A stretch of 64,000 bases of DNA from Embiotoca jacksoni (Eukaryota; Chordata; Actinopteri; Embiotocidae). The translations under genes were made by a program, and so were the position numbers. This document shows, piece after piece, positions 48,297-61,420 of this stretch (positions are counted from its first letter, which is position 1; each line of letters begins with the position of its first letter). The stretch spans positions 4,608,926 to 4,672,925 of the forward strand of contig JAKOON010000007.1 of assembly GCA_022577435.1 (NCBI GenBank). The letters are read 5' to 3'. The notes under the pieces are model-generated. The model ran no database searches and was not told where the DNA came from. It saw only the letters and a list, made by a program, of their open reading frames with translations.

Positions 48297-49639
48297 CACT
48301 CTTGTCCCTTTCCTTTTTCATCCACTCCATCCCAAACTGTCTTTTATTTCTCAAACAGCCATTGGGTGCTGCATCATTACTGGGGAATAACAGGATCAGC
48401 CATATATGCACAGTACACAAAATGGTAGTTGCTGCATTAGTTGATTGAAATGTGGCATCTCTTGATCTTCAGTTGTCATTTTATGAAACCCTCTTCCATC
48501 ATTTTAACTGTTTTTTTTTAACAGTTGACAAAGTTTAGTTATAATTTATCAGTTCTTAAAGAGATTAATTCATGAATGAGTTTTCTTTGACAGACAATCA
48601 CAAGGGACTTATACAATCATTTGAAATGGAAACAAGTAACATTTGACAAGTACTCATCAAGAAAACAGTTTACATTGTTCATGTCTTGGATTATTCACCA
48701 GGTACCTGAATTATAAGTTTATCACACACGTTTTTTTTTGTTTTAAAGTTTGACTTCTTGAATTTGCAGAGCCTTACTTTCAGCACTGATTAGGAATAAT
48801 GTAAGATTAACCACCCAACACGAAAATCTCAAGGAGCTCCAAAGTTTTTTTCTGTTCTCGAGTTGACTTCCCCGCTTGTTTACAGGTCGTACCAGCAGCA
48901 TGAGTGAGAAGCAGATTTTGGCTTTTTGGCAGTTTTTACTTGTACGTGTCATTCACAGTCAGACAGCGTCACGTATTGAGCTTCAATACCATGTCACTGC
49001 AGAGTGTGACAGTTTGAGGGTAGATGGTAGTTTTGACACTTAATTAACTAGAAACTAACCAAATCAGATGGTGAACCCAAGGTCTCTGCAAGTGCTGCAT
49101 GAGGTGTCTGCCACCCTCGACTTGCTTAGACAGCTTGACATCCCATATGGCGTGCAGTTGTATATGTTAACAACATGTAGCAGGTGTAACATTTGAACAA
49201 CTGTTGTTTTCTGGTGCACACACCGGGACGGGTAGGAAGGTTTCTGCTTTGCCTTTTCTTAGTTTAACATTTCAGTAATGACAATATGACAACAAAAACA
49301 AGTGACAGAAACAAACAGTATTGCAGCAATTTAAAAGATACTTTGAGTACCTTTAAACCACAAAACGGGCAATGCAAAGATATTAGTACCTCTCACTACA
49401 TTGTTGTAATCCACTCCTAAGTAAAAATCTGCAATAAGTCTCTTAATCAGCTCAGCATCAAGTCTTAATTAGCAGTCGTGAATTCAGATTAACTAAACTA
49501 TGGCCTCGCTTATTTACAACATCAGTATTATTAAATAGCCTGCTAAATTGAAAACATGTGGTGATGCAGAATTTTGTGGCCATGATGGTAATTTGTTAGT
49601 AAGTCAATCCCCAAATCTAAATAATGAAATTTGCAGTGT

Positions 49640-49860
49640 GCTTGCCTTCCAAATAATTACCATCAAGTGGGACGTGACGGCAGGAGGCTCCAAGGGCTGA
49701 TGGGAGCTCATCAGGGAGGCCAGCCATTTACTCCAATCGACACAAAGACATTCTGCTCTCCCTCAGGTCCTCCTACTCACACCCGGAGATGCTGACTGTG
49801 GGGTACTGCTAATTAACTCAATGAAGATGAGGTTTCTGCCACAGTTGTCTTAAACAGTGT
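49640..49860. promoter_or_regulatory. Candidate conserved non-coding element in intron 4
   Basis: Mixed-composition block (CCAAATAATTACCATC, GGGACGTGACGGCAGG, TGCTAATTAACTCAATG) ending before a 22-T tract. No splice-bounded frame. Confidence 0.35.
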
Positions 49861-49903
49861 TCAGGTGTGCCTGCACTCTTATCTGGCTTAATGCCAATTT
49901 GCC

Positions 49904-49925
49904 TTTTTTTTTTTTTTTTTTTTTT
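49904..49925. repeat. Poly-T tract (22 T)
   Basis: Homopolymer followed by CTTTTCCCCC. Confidence 0.8.
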
Positions 49926-50249
49926 CTTTTCCCCCATTTATTGCTTGTCTTTTAAAATGTTTTACCATTTGGAATGTTGTATTATGCATTTTCTTTGCTG
50001 TCCACATTTGCGTGATAATTTCCTTGTTTGCTAAAACACAAACAACTATTTACAAATAATACATACCGTAAAAACAACTCCAAAATAACTAACTCAGAGG
50101 GTTGATTAATGCTCTTCCTTGTTTTTTTGCTGCAGCTGCCTTTACCCCACTCATAATTTTGTCCCTGGCATTTCTATGATAATATATTTCTTTCTTTATT
50201 GCTTCTTATTATTCACCCCAAGGGAACTTGTAGTGTGATTTTTCTCCAC

Positions 50250-50620
50250 TGAGCCAATTGTCTTTGTAAGGACTTAAAGTAGCTGTGACCTGACCATAGA
50301 AAAGGGAGGCAGAGAAGGTAATTACTGAGAGGAGGGCTTTTTTCAATGAGGAAAAGACAATGGAGACACCATCAATAAGGACAAACTTTCCTCAAGCCTC
50401 TCGCCACACACTCTGTAATGAAGACCTTTGCTATTGGCTTAGATGGATGAGGGCAGCTCTCTGAAAGCGAGTGAGCAAGAGGCAGGTAGATGTTTGTTTA
50501 AGGCTAGGTCATGTTGGATATATTGGAATGGGAGGGGGCGCCCGTCGGATAGAAAGGCACATTAAGACCAGGGTGATTAAGGAACAGAGTTGATGGAAAA
50601 CCAAGTACTATTGACAAGGC
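50250..50620. promoter_or_regulatory. Candidate conserved non-coding element in intron 4
   Basis: Purine-rich, repeat-free block with GAGCCAATTGTCTTTG, GAAGGTAATTACTGAG, GAAAAGACAATGGAG (Sox-like ACAATG) and GGGAGGGGGCGCCCGTCGG. Distinct from flanking AT-rich intron, with no coding frame. Confidence 0.4.
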
Positions 50621-51105
50621 TTTGTCTTCCCCTGGTCTCCCTTGTGCCCACATTGATGCCCCTGTCTAGTCTCCTCCAGGCTAAGCTACCCGACTGGTTT
50701 CACAAAACTTAAGAGGGATTGATTGTTCTGCAGCAATTTTATATGCAAACCCAGGCCAGCGCATTGATTTTTCAGGTTTCAGGAGTGGTGGTCTTATGTG
50801 TATATTACTGTTAATCATTACTCTCCCCTCCTTTACTCAGGCACTGATGAGCAGGACCAAAGTGTACAATTAAAACACTCGGCGCAAACTCCCAAATGGT
50901 TGATTTCTCTTCATGTTTTGAACACCACGATGGCATGTCTGCCTGCACACCCACACACCACACCACTAGTTTTACATCGCTACACGCATGTACGCAGCTG
51001 TGCGACACGCCTCCATCTTCATCCCCTCTCGCTTTTTCCTGCTCAGAATACACAAGCAATAACAACTGTTACAGACCCATGCATATACTTACCATGTACT
51101 TTATA

Positions 51106-51201
<96 letters not shown>
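51106..51201. repeat. (CA)n microsatellite, about 47 units
   Basis: Long uninterrupted CA tract. The Thr-His and Val-Cys proteins predicted across it are artefacts of the repeat. Confidence 0.92.
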
Positions 51202-51203
<2 letters not shown>

Positions 51204-52344
51204 AGATCCACACGTATACGCATATGCGCACCAACCTTAAAATTCACCCAGAGTCTCCCGTGTTGAATACAGAGCCAATGCTCCTGACTTAAAAGCCTCT
51301 CCACTGCCTCAGATGTGACATCAGCTCGTTCTGTTTCTTGCTCTCCCCTCCTTCTCCTACTCCCTTCCTCTTTCCTATCCTCTTTCATCAGCTGAGCCCA
51401 TCTTTTGACACTTCAGAAGGTGTTCCTCACATGCCTGTCACCTCTCCCCTCCTCCACTAACACTTTCTTCCCAGCTCTCTATCGAGAGCATGCGTCTCTG
51501 TCTGAAACTTATGTACTTTGTAGAGTTAACGCTTTGGCGTTTGCATCACCTTGAAGTTGGTAAGTGGTACTGAGCGGAGAGACCGATCTTCAGTGTTTAA
51601 AGAGAGAAGAGCTCGGAAACATTCTGTGTTAGTGTGGCATGGTGAGCAGGCTGACATCACACTAAAGAAAGAGGGAGGAAAATAAGTGTTTCACCTTTGT
51701 ACCTGTGCTTCCTTACAACTTTGAACAACAGACTGTGAAGAAGGTGGAAGGTTAGGGACTTCTCTTTCTCCTTTCTGTAAAAAATACTTTTTACTGTGCT
51801 CTGAAAGTCTTTCAGTCTCAGTGTATTCCTTTTGCAAACACCTTTATGCATTTATGTATGAAGCAACCACCAAATGTACTTTCTCAGATGGCGTACGATC
51901 GCTTAAAGTTGTCCTTTTAGAGACTGTAAGCAAACACTAGAACGGGTGAGAAATCTCATCAAGAGATCTTTGCCAAGCATACGACATTAGCTGTACTTAA
52001 ATACACTGATTAATAATGTATGTTTCTGTACTTGAACCATAATGTATTCCCCACTGAGACAGTGTACCGCTATGTAAACACATTGCCGTGTGGGCTGAGC
52101 TGTGTCGACTCCCACATGCCTGCTTAGGAGCAGCTTGGCTCCGGCTCAGAGGGAGCATGCTACCTACCAGTATGGCTGGAGGTGGTCTTCGGCACTGAAA
52201 AATGTATTCACTTGTTGGTATGTTGCTGCTGTGCAGCGCTTGTGATGTTCTTGCTGGTGTTTAGGGTCTTCATTTTATACACCAGTGTTTTCAGTGACGG
52301 AGGTGAAGTAGTGACACAGATTCTTTTATTATATATGTGTTTGG

Positions 52345-52500
52345 TAGGGCTGGGTATTGTTCAAATATTAGCGATACTGGCACTGATACCTTGTCTTTGA
52401 TGCCGGTCCCTGAATGACACTATTTTTGAATTCCAATTTTAAATCACATTTTGCGACAAATCTTTAGTTTTCTTGCAGTTTGGAGGGGAAGAGTGTAACC
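52345..52500. mobile_element. Fragment of a TAGGGCTGGGTATTG-type MITE
   Basis: Begins TAGGGCTGGGTATTGTTCAA and continues AGCGATACTGGCACTGATAC, then ACATTTTGCGACAAATCT. This is the recognisable start of a very common fish miniature DNA element (consensus beginning TAGGGCTGGGTATCG with repeated GATACCGG-like text). The opposite end was not found. Confidence 0.55.
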
Positions 52501-52513
52501 CAGGTGTTTTTTA

Positions 52514-52532
52514 CCCCCCCCCCCCCCCCCCC
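52514..52532. repeat. Poly-C tract (19 C)
   Basis: Homopolymer right after the MITE fragment. Confidence 0.85.
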
Positions 52533-53399
52533 TAAATGCTTCACACACAGACTCTCAGTAGACGCTACAATTTACTGATATATCCTAAACCTTTCTTAAG
52601 GAAACTATCACTAGTAGCTACAATTTATTAATGTTCCCTAAACGCCTCACATGCTATCAGCCGTCCAAGTAGAGGCGACGTTTGTTTAGATGTTGTGGGT
52701 CACTGACAAGATTTATTCTTGCATGAGTGTAACACAAATGAAAAAGTTTGAAACTAAAACATTTTAGGGTAGATGTTTAAATTCAGTACTGAATGACTAG
52801 GCATTGCTGAAATGGTTGGTGATTTGCAATATATACAAACACATACACTTTCACACACCTGTACATACAGTATGTATTTGCAGACCTGTAGGATACAAAT
52901 CCCTTCTCCGTGCTTATGCTGTGTTATTTAATGGCAGGGTTAGAAATGTTAAGAAGCCTGGAGAAGTCCCCATTACGCAGCATTATCAGCTCATTGTAAT
53001 AACAGATCATGGCAGGAACAGGTTAAGCTAGCAAAAGTCCCTCACAACCATTCCCCATTGAGTTGTAGCCCTCACCTAAAAAGACATCACTGGCTCTAGT
53101 GGCCTTTCAGCACTGTTTCCTTCATAGTGAGTCTTGATGTAGCAGAAGCAGGGTTCCATTTCCATGGTATTATCCTCTCCCCATGTAAAACCATAGCCGC
53201 TATCAAGGCCTAATCCCCAGCATGGGGAGAAAAGGCATTTTAGATTTATTAGTTTTTTTTTTGTTGCACAAAGCTAAAGAAAGCCGTAGGAATGCAGTTT
53301 ATGCCACGCTGAGATCAGTATGTGCGAAATGCACACAAACACAATAGGATTTCGGCTGGTCGAGTAAGAGCCGAAGGATCGAGAGCGGGGGAAGGAAGA

Positions 53400-54060
53400 A
53401 CAAAGTTGTGCCGGGATACCGGAACATTACATTCTAGAAAGCTTTACTTCATTATCAAGTGAATTTATTATTCCCTGCAGTAATGCTAACATTAAATGAG
53501 GCTTTTTTAATATGCTGGTCTGACACGCTGGTGCGGCCATTTGAGCTTTGGAGGGAATAGACACAGAGGAGTAAGCAAAGCAGCTCAAAATTTGGCTGGG
53601 GATTTTCTGCCCCTCTGAATTTAGATATTCCTCTGAAGAGGCGGGAGTGGTGTTTGGTGTTTTTCAGTTTTGTGATTATTGTCTGTTGCTTTTTGTTTTG
53701 TTTTCTGAACAATGGCCCAGTGCCATCTTTCTCCTGGTTCAATAAACACTTCCTTGACATTATTCTTAGGCATCAAGCCGGACCAGGGCTGGGGAATCAC
53801 TCTTTTATTAGAAAACATGAATCTTGTCACTGGGATGCCTAAGGCATATTGATGGTGGTTGCAGTTCGGATGGCATTCACAGATAAAGTGGAGCTTAATA
53901 TTCAAAATTATCATAGTGTTATCTATGACATTCTTCAAGTAGCGCCTAGTTCTTATCGATCGGGTGCTGGTTTCAGAAACGAAAGAATTAATTAAAGCTG
54001 CTGATCGATTTTTAAGATAACACATTTTGTGCTGCCTTTCTGATGCCACATCTTGGATAT
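53400..54060. promoter_or_regulatory. Candidate conserved non-coding block, about 650 bp, intron 4
   Basis: Long repeat-free run containing TTCTAGAAAGC, TTAAATGAGGC, CACGCTGGTGCGGCCATTTG, GAACAATGGCCCAGTGCC, CTTATCGATCGGGTGC, GAATTAATTAAAGCTGC and TCGATTTTTAAGATAAC. A 142-codon minus-strand frame (53621-54049) crosses it but has no family resemblance. Size and texture suggest a developmental enhancer. Confidence 0.4.
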
Positions 54061-54699
54061 GATGGATGTTAAGAGGATGGTTGTTAGAATATTCAGGGCC
54101 TCATGGATGGGTAAGTTAGGACAAAAGTTTTGTTGTTTGAAGTTTGCTGGAGCGATTTTTGTTTTCCTTTCTTAGCTTGTGACTCGGTTAAACTATTTTT
54201 GTATAATAAGTCCTTTCACATATTAGATTCAGAGTACTTTGAATAATGGTTCTTCCTAAAATTAAGCAATACTGCATGCCATCATTTTGTAGCATATTAG
54301 ATGGAGAGAGTACTTTTGTCGCTCATTGTTATTACCTTGATTCTTACCCCTGCAGTTGAACTCGTTTTCAAATCATGCTCCTTTTCAAAACATTTATTTT
54401 TCCTTGTTAATCTGTCATTGATGGATTTTGGTTTGTCCTTTCATGTGCTATGACAAACCAAGCTTTTCAACAGCCTTAATCTCACTTTGATGAATTAGGT
54501 TTTTTTTTTTCTTTTTGCCATAATAGACACATCAAGTTCTTGAACACGAAACAGTTTCCTCTGCTCCACAATGGAGTCAGTTAAATAGACATCATTTCCC
54601 TCTGACATGTTAATGCTTTGTTTTCCTGTTTATGGGGTGTCATGTGGGCACAATGACTAAATTATTGTCACTGCTGTCAGAGGTATTAAATTTCTAAAA

Positions 54700-54905
54700 G
54701 TTTTCTGTTATTAGCATTTGCGTAATTTTGTGAGTAGCTTGGCCTGTCTGCAGGGCTTGATATTGCCTGCTCTTGTTTATGGCATTGCCTTCCCGAATTG
54801 GAGCAAATTAAGATCCTCATTATTTTATTTGCCGGATGCAGGGCTTTTAATGGTCTTCAACAAATTAAATAACCCCGGGGCATGGGCAGGATTAATTAGA
54901 TAATA
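54700..54905. promoter_or_regulatory. Candidate conserved non-coding element in intron 4
   Basis: Contains TTATGGCATTGCCTTCCC, GGAGCAAATTAAGATCC, TCATTATTTTATTTGCC, ACAAATTAAATAACCCCGG and GGATTAATTAGATAATA. No simple repeats inside and sharp T-rich flanks (54925-54945). By eye the most enhancer-like block of the window. Confidence 0.42.
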
Positions 54906-55348
54906 AGAATAACATCTCTTTTCATTTTTTTTTATTTTTTTTTTTACGATAGATTATGTCTTGATGGTTCCAGGGATGAAATGGGCCTTTGTTTTAACTG
55001 CAGATCAGACTGGGAATCAGTGTGGCAGAAAATCTACTAATTATTTACAGAGAACCAGGAGAGCTTAGTGTTTCTTGGGTGTTGTTTTTTGGAAAAGTAA
55101 CTGGTAGTGGCCTGGTCATATCCATAATTAGCTGCTGAAAGTCAAAGACGTGTGGCTTATAAACTTTATCTTCTTTTAGTGGAAAAAAATAATTTGTGGG
55201 TTTTGTCATATTTCATGAAAAATCGCAGCCAAGTTTAAAGGGAAGAAATGTAAGATTGGGACTGAAATTTAAACCTTGACTGTCTAACTATGAACAATAA
55301 AGACATAGGAACAGGAAACATTGTGACGATGAGAAATAGTTCACCTAC

Positions 55349-56040
55349 TAGGGTTGTAAAAGTGCACAAAATTCAGGGTTCGATATGAACCACAGTTTTG
55401 GAGGAATGGTTCTGTAAATTTTTGGTTCAACAGAAACCAACCCCCAAAAAAACATGACATTTTCTTTCATTTATTGTCCAAAATTGAAAATATTCAAAAG
55501 TGCATATTTCTTACTGGAACAGTTAAGGCACTCAAATGCTGCATACTATCGTGCAATATTTTCTTAACTACCTAAAGTTGATAACTCTTCAAGCCAGAAG
55601 GGCAATTTCACCTTTAAAAATTGCAAATAAAACCGCCTTTCTCTCTTTTTTTTTTAACGCGGTCTTCTTGTTGGAAATAACTTTTTTGCAATTGTCACTG
55701 GACAAAAGCAGTTCATAGTAGCTGACCCTACAGCAGGTGCATAGATGTCCCAGATTCCAGTTGCGCAGGAAGACACGCACAGTCTACAACTGTCAAATAT
55801 CACAGACACCCTCCCTGTCCGATCCACCATTTGCTCTCAATTCCTGATGTAGTTCGCTGGGAACCCGGAATTTGTTTTACACATCTGATTTGAAAGAAGC
55901 TGGCAGGTCTTCTAGCTCCTGTGCGTCTCTTGCACTCACCACGCTGGGACTGTCTTCGTCAGACGCCATTCAGCTTGAGATAAGCTTGGAATGGAATGGT
56001 GCGAGCTTGCTAACAGCTTTCATCTTAAGGTATCCTTAAG
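55349..56040 (-). mobile_element. hAT transposon remnant
   Basis: The left end, TAGGGTTGTAAAAGTGCACA followed by TTCAGGGTTCGATATGAACC, ACAGTTTTGGAG and AACCAACCCCCAAAAAAAC, matches in order the end of a common fish hAT element (AGGGGTGTAACGGTACAC...GGTTCGGTACG...CCCCCCAAAAA). On the - strand, about 600 bp inward, an ATG at 55969-55967 opens MASDEDSPSVVSARDAQELE, stopping at 55879-55877, like the acidic first exon of such transposases. The other terminal repeat was not found, so the copy is truncated or heavily decayed. Confidence 0.65.
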
Positions 56041-59000
56041 AGATCTTAAGGTGTTATTTGCAGCATCCCATGAAGTCAACAGTAACATCTGTACTGTTAC
56101 ATTTCCATCACCTACTCATCTTAAGTAGCTTGTGTAATTTCCCCATGGTTTGACTTCTCTGGGGTGTAGAACCAATGTCTCTCAGTACGTAGTATTTGGC
56201 TTTTATCCCGTTTCCTGTAAAGGGGCCGATAAAGTTACTGGCATTGGCAGACAGAGAGTCAGATCTCCTGTCAGCCAATACGTCTTACTTGTCTCATAAA
56301 GGATAATCATAAAATTTGTTTGATAAAAGCATAGAGTAAAACGGAGAACAGTCCATAGTTAGAGATTAAACAGGGTTACATGTTTTGCTTCACTTTAATA
56401 AACACATTTATCCTTAATGTTATTTATACCCTTCTTTGATTAAATCATTATGTTCCTGGATTTATAAGCTGATACGAATACTGATGTTTGAGGACTTTAA
56501 GCATCCATACATTTTCTTGTTTATGGCTCATGACAAGGGCAATACTATGTTGAATTTGATTGAAAGGTTTGACAAGCCTTTCGAGTGGTGTGCACGATAA
56601 GCAGAGAAACTGGAGTCCCTCGTGTGCAGCAATACAATTAACAGCAGCCACAGCCAATCCTATTAGACTCATGTCAGATAATTATTTGGGGGTAAAACGG
56701 GGGGAGTCGGTATGAAAAAATGCCTGACCTGTCTTTATAAGATCCTTTCACACAGAGCTAAGCAGACATTTAGCCATGTATCAATCACAAGCAGTCATTG
56801 GAGATAAACCTATTACGGGTAAGTTATCAAGGCTGGCTAGAAGATTATAGTGCTCTCTCCTTAGTGCTGAACTGTACTGTGTTGTTCCTTGAGAGGTACT
56901 GAACACTCCATTGAGGACAGCTGATTAACAGATACAGTGTGGTTGTGTCTGGTTCAAGTACATAGTTATGCTGGTTGCTGCTGCTGAAATATATCTTCAT
57001 GGCTCTCTCTATTCTTGTCTTTTTCTGTTTCTGTACAACTGTGCTTTGTGTATATTTTTGCCTGCCCTTTCACTTGAACTTAATCAGTTTCATCTCAATT
57101 TTCTCCTCTCATATCTCTTTTCTTTTTGCCTCTTTTATCTGCCTTATGCCACTCCTGGCCTTTTGTCACTTCCCTCATTTCCTGTTCCTTTCTTCTGTCT
57201 ATCTTGATTCAAGCAAAGTACTGTATACTACCGAAGGCCTTGTTCATCAACATTTATCTGACTTTTCCATTGTGAGATATTCCTGGGGGACCACCGCTGG
57301 TGGCTTGCCCTAGCAGACAATCAACAATGCACAGAATCAGTTTTTCTTAAATGAAAGGGTGCTTGGTGTTGGCCTACATATTGTTCTTCAAATGTGGTGG
57401 CTCGAAAGTGCGTATCTGAAACATGTCTAATGTTGGCTGTATGTCATCATGAAATCTCATCATTCGAAAATGAGAATGGTGTTCCATGTAGTTTCCTTAC
57501 ATGAAAATGAATGTTTATTCCATATTGCAGGGGGTCAAAACTTACAAAATACATTGGATTTCAAACCAGGCATTAGAAAAATGAGATGCAATGGAACAAC
57601 CCTCATAAAGGCACCTGGGTCTTTCATATTTCATATCATCCACTTGAACATAACACCAAAGTAGTCCTATTTGGGATGGGGGCCTCTGGCCTCAGTAATC
57701 TGAACCGTCTGTACTCATACAGATTTTCTTTTCACTATCTGTGGGGAAGGCATCATCGTGAGGACAATGTAAATTTTTCAACATCTTATGCCGACAGTTT
57801 TATATCAGTACATACTTCTATTCATAAAACTGTCTTACAATTGACATGTGAAGTTGAATGGAGAAATGCTTAAGAGTAAGTGACAAAACATTCTCAGCTG
57901 TTAAGTCAATTTGGTCTTTATATTTTAGACATCTTACTACCGGAGACAGTGAAATGGCCATGCATACATACGTACTGCTATGTGCTATGCCTAGAAGCAC
58001 TGGTGAAGGCTCTCTTTGTTTCGAGGATATTGTATGGTTGAAATTAAGTTGACTTTATTCCTTTTTTATATGCCAGTACATTCCCTTTGACTACATAATG
58101 GAGGGAAGGCATATCAAAAGCTTCATCAAAGCCGTATACTGAGTGGAGCATTTATGGGGTGTTAAAGCTCTTCGCTTCAAGTGCTGCGGTTTAGCATGAT
58201 CTAATGACTGGAATGATGCTCACTCAGAGTCATCGTAGTCTCTCAAGTTAGAGAAAACACTTCCCCTTAGTTGTTGGAGGAAAAAAAAAAGGTTGATTCA
58301 TGCAGAAGAGTGCTTTAAATGAGGGAGAGAGGAGTGCATGTGTGGTGCATGTACGCATGTGTGTACTTGATTGGACTGGGTAAGGTAATCATGAGGGTGA
58401 AAGTTTAATAGTTGTGCAGAAGTTTTGAATATAACTCTTGAGAGCTGCTGCTGATGTGGCCGTAACTCTGGCAGGGAAAGGACGTAGCCTTGCAACTGCT
58501 GTTAACGGCCTCTTTACTGTGAGGACTTAGTTATTACTTTCATCACAGTAAAATTCACCCTTTTCAACCCACTATTCTTTATGTGATTACAGGTGCAAGG
58601 AATATTACTGTGTATGCTTGATTAATCTTACGGTGTGCAGTCTTGTCACTGGGTTGTTTTGCAGTCATACTGCATATTTTCCTGGTCCATGGGAACCCTT
58701 AAAGCTGCGTGATCACATTTGTACCTGATTGATTTGCTTCCTTCTGGTACTTGACCAGTTCTTTAAAATAATTAATATGAACTCAGAACTATCTGTTTTA
58801 CATCTAAATGGTTTATCAGGACAAAATTTAATTAGTACAAAAATTGCACCATTACTTTGTAGCCATCTTCTCCGCGAAGCATTTAAATACTTAATAAGCT
58901 TTTAGAGAGTGGTACAACATGTTGCTGTTGATGAGCTAGCACCCATGGCTACGCATTGAAATGCAGTTCTTCTGAGCTCGGAGGTATGCTCCAGGCAAGA

Positions 59001-61059
59001 GTTAATTTCTTAAAATTAAACTAAGCATATTGGTACAGAGGTTTATGGTAATCTGACCAGTGTGTCTCTGAGGCATTACAGAAAATTTCCAGCGCTTGTG
59101 GGAGAATATTAAATAGCTGGTTGTTTTGTTATTAACTGGATTACTTGGCTCCGTGATGGAGAAACAGTGGGTGGATTTGGAGGGGTTGGTGTTCTGTTAA
59201 AGTTGCTTTAAGTTTTTGCTATCAACCTCACAGAGAGGGTAATGACTATATCAAAGAGCTTTGAGCTGAGCTCTGCACCAACATGTCAGAATCTTGACAA
59301 ATCACCTTGGATACATTTTTTCGGGATTTTTTTTTTCTTGGTGTTTCCGCTTCATTAGAGTCAGTACAAAACGTGACAAATGTAGAAGGGAGAAAAATAA
59401 TGTCACTTGATGAAACCACTCTCCCTCCCACAGTTACACACACGTAATTCAAACCCTATTTGCGAAAGATTTTCAATATTTGCTGTATTATCAATAGACG
59501 CTAGTGGCGCGGTGTTTTACAGCCACCAATGTTTGAAAGGATCAGTATTCATCTGATGATTTTATACATTAAATAAAGTGGCCATATTAAGTTTGAACTA
59601 TGTTAAATGGCCTCACTCTTACTTAAAAGTCCAGTTGTAAGTACGAGGCAGTCTTTGCCTGATGCAGTACCTTGGATAGCTGCACATGGCACATAGCCTA
59701 ATGACATGGCCTGAGTCTTTGTGCAGGGGCAGCCAAATATAAGAATGAATAGCAGAGCTCAAATGATGACCATTAGTCATCCATTTTAGTTTTTCCCATG
59801 GCAGAAGTGACTGGACGGTGGCTCAGGATGAGGTGAGGAAGCTCCAAAAGGTGAGGCACCTCTTATGAGCCAAGCAGAGTGACGCGAGTACTTGTTCTCT
59901 GTTCTTGTGGCTCTTTAGGCCCGCTTTAACTTTGTCGCAAAACAAATGCATCCTTTTTTTTTTACATTTCCACATGGATAAAATTTGGGTGTCATCCACA
60001 CTTGTATGACAATTTATTGAACTGTATTATGATTTCAGAGATTGGGGGTTGTCCACAGTGGAGCACACTCGATGAAATAAATGCACACTGGCTATAATGG
60101 CTACATCTGTAAATAGAGCAACTCTGGGAAGCCATTCAAATTTCTTTCTTTACTGACCATGCAGATTAGTCTATATAGCTTTGAAATATTAATCAGTTTT
60201 TTCTTCTTTGCAGATCTGTTGCTATTTTGTGTGTGTTAAAAGGCCTTGAAATAGCACATTCACCTCCTTTTATTCCATTGCTTTCAAAGTCTTCTCTGCA
60301 AAATGAAGTCAAAATGAAGTGAGGCAAATGCACAGAAAGAAATATACCAATGAGAGCAGAAGGATGTAGTTTGTAATATTTTCACATCCATATAAACCTG
60401 CCAGTATGAGCGCAGGTATTTCATTTTTGCACAACAAACTGTGAGACTGACTGAACTCCATTTATGTGGAGTCCCTCACCAGAAATCATCACTTGTACAA
60501 GTCAAGGCTTTATGTGTCCTGCCCCACACCGACAGAGGTGTAGCAGTGGAAAGGAATAAATAATAGATAAAGAAACAAAGTTGTTTTTTCCCTCTACTCT
60601 TGTACAGGGAAGTCATGAGTTGCACAAATACGTTGTCTTGTCAGCCTTGTATCAGAGAGAGATGAGGCGGGAGGTTGAGGGGAACGGATTGTTTTGGAAA
60701 CTTTCATGTGTAAGTGATGCACTGTTTTATCAGTAGGCAAGTGTGCTGATGCACCTTGTTATCAAGCTGGGTTTGTAGAAGCCAGGTTAACTCTTTTGTC
60801 TCTCTGTTCCCCTCCTACCTCAGGCTACTTGAAAATGAGGGCCTTAATTGATGTAACAATTGGTCATGTAACACCAAGCAGGGCTAGAAGAAGGCGTGAG
60901 AGCCAGAGAGGATACATTAAGGATAAAAAGTCATTGCATTCATTTTGAATGTTCCCAAATGATACCTGGTGTACTAAAGGATAGAAAGTGTGTGGGTGTG
61001 AGCATGTCAGTGGGATGGAGAAGGTGATTTGATCTTGCATGCCATGAAAGGTTGCTTGG

Positions 61060-61420
61060 GAAAAGCAGCGTTGGCCATATACTGTATATCCAGGTCGAAA
61101 TTTATTCCCATTCAGAGGACCATTATTGTTGACCTTGCCTTGGAAAGCCAAAGTAAACAGAGGCCTAATAAATCAACTTTAACAAGCACAGTAGTCCCGG
61201 CTGGTGGAGCAGCCATGCAGCTCGGACACGCAGGGGTGGATTAATCCACACTACCGCCTCTCCACAGAGGATACCTGTAGAGTCTGATTTGGCTGATAGT
61301 TTGTATGCGGACGCACAGGGACGTTTAATTGCTCCACTGAATGCATTCCCCCAGCCAATGTGTTTGTATTCACACTCAGGGCTGTGTTTGTGCGAGAGAT
61401 ACAGAGCAGTCAAAAGAGAG
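61060..61420. promoter_or_regulatory. Candidate conserved non-coding element in intron 4
   Basis: Repeat-free sequence with GGCCTAATAAATCAAC, GGGTGGATTAATCCAC (palindromic GGATTAATCC, a paired bicoid/OTX-type site), GGGACGTTTAATTGCTCC and CCAGCCAATGTG. No coding or repeat explanation found. Confidence 0.38.

Noticed and set aside
48097..48448. Frames of 107 and 113 codons on opposite strands
   Set aside because: Lys-rich and Phe-rich stretches come from the 48255-48296 T/C tract.
50798..51292. 164-codon + strand frame and the minus-strand frame at 51101-51388
   Set aside because: Most of both is the translation of the (CA)n tract (Thr-His or Val-Cys repeats).
59810..59850. Exon-like segment bounded by CCCATGGCAG and GATGAG|GTGAGG
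   Set aside because: About 30 nt and not in keeping with the expected FH3 sequence after the microexon; no support for a second small exon.
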